Assembly: GCA_947259605.1 (NCBI GenBank)
Contig: CAMYMX010000280.1
Span: 1-5,439 of the forward strand
DNA from: an uncultured Polyangiaceae bacterium
Lineage (GTDB): Bacteria > Myxococcota_A > Polyangia > Polyangiales > Houyiibacteriaceae
Length of the DNA: 5,439 nt
Reading direction: 5' to 3'
Positions 4,446 through 5,439 of this stretch are shown one piece after another. Below the pieces are notes generated by a model, which was given only the letters and a program-made list of their open reading frames with translations, was not told the origin of the DNA and did not search any database. The position numbers were made by a program, and so were the translations under genes. Position 1 is the first letter of the stretch. Each line of letters starts with the position of its first letter.

Positions 4446-5439
4446 ACATCGTGGTCATAGGTATGGGCGAGGTCGGTCGTCACTTGTTGAGCGTCCTCGA
4501 CAAAGAAGGTCACGACATCGTTGCGGTCGATTCGAACCCCAAGGCGGTTCAATACGCTGAGGAACACTACGACGTGGCGTCGATCATCGGCTACGGCGCC
4601 AGCGAAACCTTGCTGAAGATCGCCGGCGTCGGTCGCTCCGACCTGGTCGTCGCCGTGACCAACCACGATGAGATGAACCTGATCGCCGCGCTGGCGTCCA
4701 AGCAGCTGGGCGCAAAGCACGTCGTCGCTCGCGTCCAAGGGACAGCCTGGTCCGAGTGGACGGAGGGCATCCGCTACGGCTTGCTCGGCGTCGACGTCGT
4801 GATCAATCCGCGTGTTCTCGTCGCGCAAGAGCTCAGCCGAATCGCCCGATCCTACGGCGCCTCGGACGTCGTCGACCTCGCGCAGGATCGGGTCGAGCTC
4901 GTTCAGATCGACCTCGACGAGTCCCGCATGCTCAACAAGCCCCTTTCCTCGCTCGAGCTTCCACCGCACACCCTGGTGAGCGCCGTGGTCCGAGACGGCG
5001 AGCTCTTTGTCCCTGGCGGAGCCGACGTGTTGGTCAAAGGCGACCGCGTGTACTTGATCGGGCGACCGGATGGCGTGCTTGCCGCAGAGCGGCTCTTCAG
5101 CAAGGAACGCAAAGCACGTCGAGTCTGCATCGTTGGTGGCGGCGTGGTGGGAAAGGCACTCGCGCGCGAGCTGTTGCAGCAGGAGGCCACCGTCATGATG
5201 ATCGAAAGCGATCTCGAAGTAGCCGAAGAGATCAGCGCCGAGTTTCAGGGCATCGAAGTCGTGCACGGCGACGGAACCGATGGAGCGCTGCTCGACGAAC
5301 AGGAGGTCGGCACCTACGACTTGTTCGCCGCGGTGACGAAGCAGGACGAAATCAATCTCATGGCGGCGCTCCTCGCTCAGCGCGCTGGCTGCAAGCGAAC
5401 CGCCACGATCGTGCAGCGGGCCGACTACGCATCGATCTA
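4442..5439 (+). CDS. trkA: TrkA-type potassium uptake regulatory protein with two RCK domains (partial, C-terminus missing)
   Basis: The gene runs off the right edge after 332 complete codons; TrkA is usually about 450-460 residues, so roughly the last quarter is missing. It has the tandem organisation of TrkA. RCK_N domain 1 has GMGEVG (7-12) with acidic D30 ending the second strand, a typical NAD-binding fold. An RCK_C domain covers about 140-220, and RCK_N domain 2 has GGGVVG (232-237) with E255. The halves are clearly repeats of one another: DEMNLIAAL (76-84) matches DEINLMAAL (302-310) at an offset of 226 residues. TrkA is a cytoplasmic ring that senses NAD(H) or other nucleotides and gates the TrkH potassium channel. 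Here its visible partner is instead an antiporter-like membrane protein, joined by a 4-base ATGA overlap. trkH may lie beyond the window. The ATG at 4442 follows GAGGTG by 8 bases. Confidence 0.9.
   Translation, partial: MNIVVIGMGEVGRHLLSVLDKEGHDIVAVDSNPKAVQYAEEHYDVASIIGYGASETLLKIAGVGRSDLVVAVTNHDEMNLIAALASKQLGAKHVVARVQGTAWSEWTEGIRYGLLGVDVVINPRVLVAQELSRIARSYGASDVVDLAQDRVELVQIDLDESRMLNKPLSSLELPPHTLVSAVVRDGELFVPGGADVLVKGDRVYLIGRPDGVLAAERLFSKERKARRVCIVGGGVVGKALARELLQQEATVMMIESDLEVAEEISAEFQGIEVVHGDGTDGALLDEQEVGTYDLFAAVTKQDEINLMAALLAQRAGCKRTATIVQRADYASI

Noticed and set aside
4274..5266. 330-codon open frame on the minus strand opposite the antiporter end and trkA
   Set aside because: The plus-strand frame encodes two RCK domains with intact nucleotide-binding motifs; the reverse frame shows no family pattern.

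Overview
The window is a GC-rich piece of bacterial chromosome with dense coding, short gaps and several stop/start overlaps. No insertion sequence, CRISPR array, tRNA or rRNA is visible. The gene content is conserved core metabolism and ion transport. The GC-rich codon use and the GDGATSSNDFH form of the E1-alpha cofactor motif would fit a deltaproteobacterial or myxobacterial lineage, but this is inference from general familiarity and no taxonomic marker is present.

Left half, minus strand (about 2142 down to 1): lipA (lipoyl synthase), then the alpha subunit and the first 33 codons of the beta subunit of a thiamine-diphosphate 2-oxoacid dehydrogenase E1, closest by motif to the branched-chain type. 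The three are packed as an operon. lipA and E1-alpha are 7 bases apart, and E1-alpha and E1-beta overlap through ATGA with a perfect AGGAGG ahead of the beta start. LipA builds the lipoyl cofactor on which the E2 of this complex depends, so the operon appears to make an enzyme together with the means to mature it. An E2 gene would be expected just beyond position 1.

Centre (2143-2362): a divergent control region of about 220 bases between lipA and a TetR-family regulator. It holds a plausible promoter in each direction, a 10-base direct repeat with 30-base periodicity, a short inverted repeat, and a 10-base palindrome just downstream of the predicted -10 of the regulator. The layout suggests a regulator controlling itself and perhaps the lipA-E1 operon.

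Right half, plus strand (2363-5439): the TetR-family regulator (221 aa), a 76-base gap, then a two-gene unit. Its first gene encodes a CPA2/KefC-like cation:proton antiporter (446 aa) with an apparent signal peptide and no soluble C-terminal domain. The second is a TrkA-type protein with two RCK (NAD-binding) domains, overlapping the antiporter by ATGA and running off the window. The arrangement suggests a membrane transporter whose nucleotide-sensing gating subunit is made from the next gene, or a potassium-homeostasis cluster continuing into trkH.

I found no clear evidence of an undescribed system. The points most worth a second look are the antiporter-TrkA pairing, the repeats in the divergent control region, and the coupling of lipA to its client enzyme.
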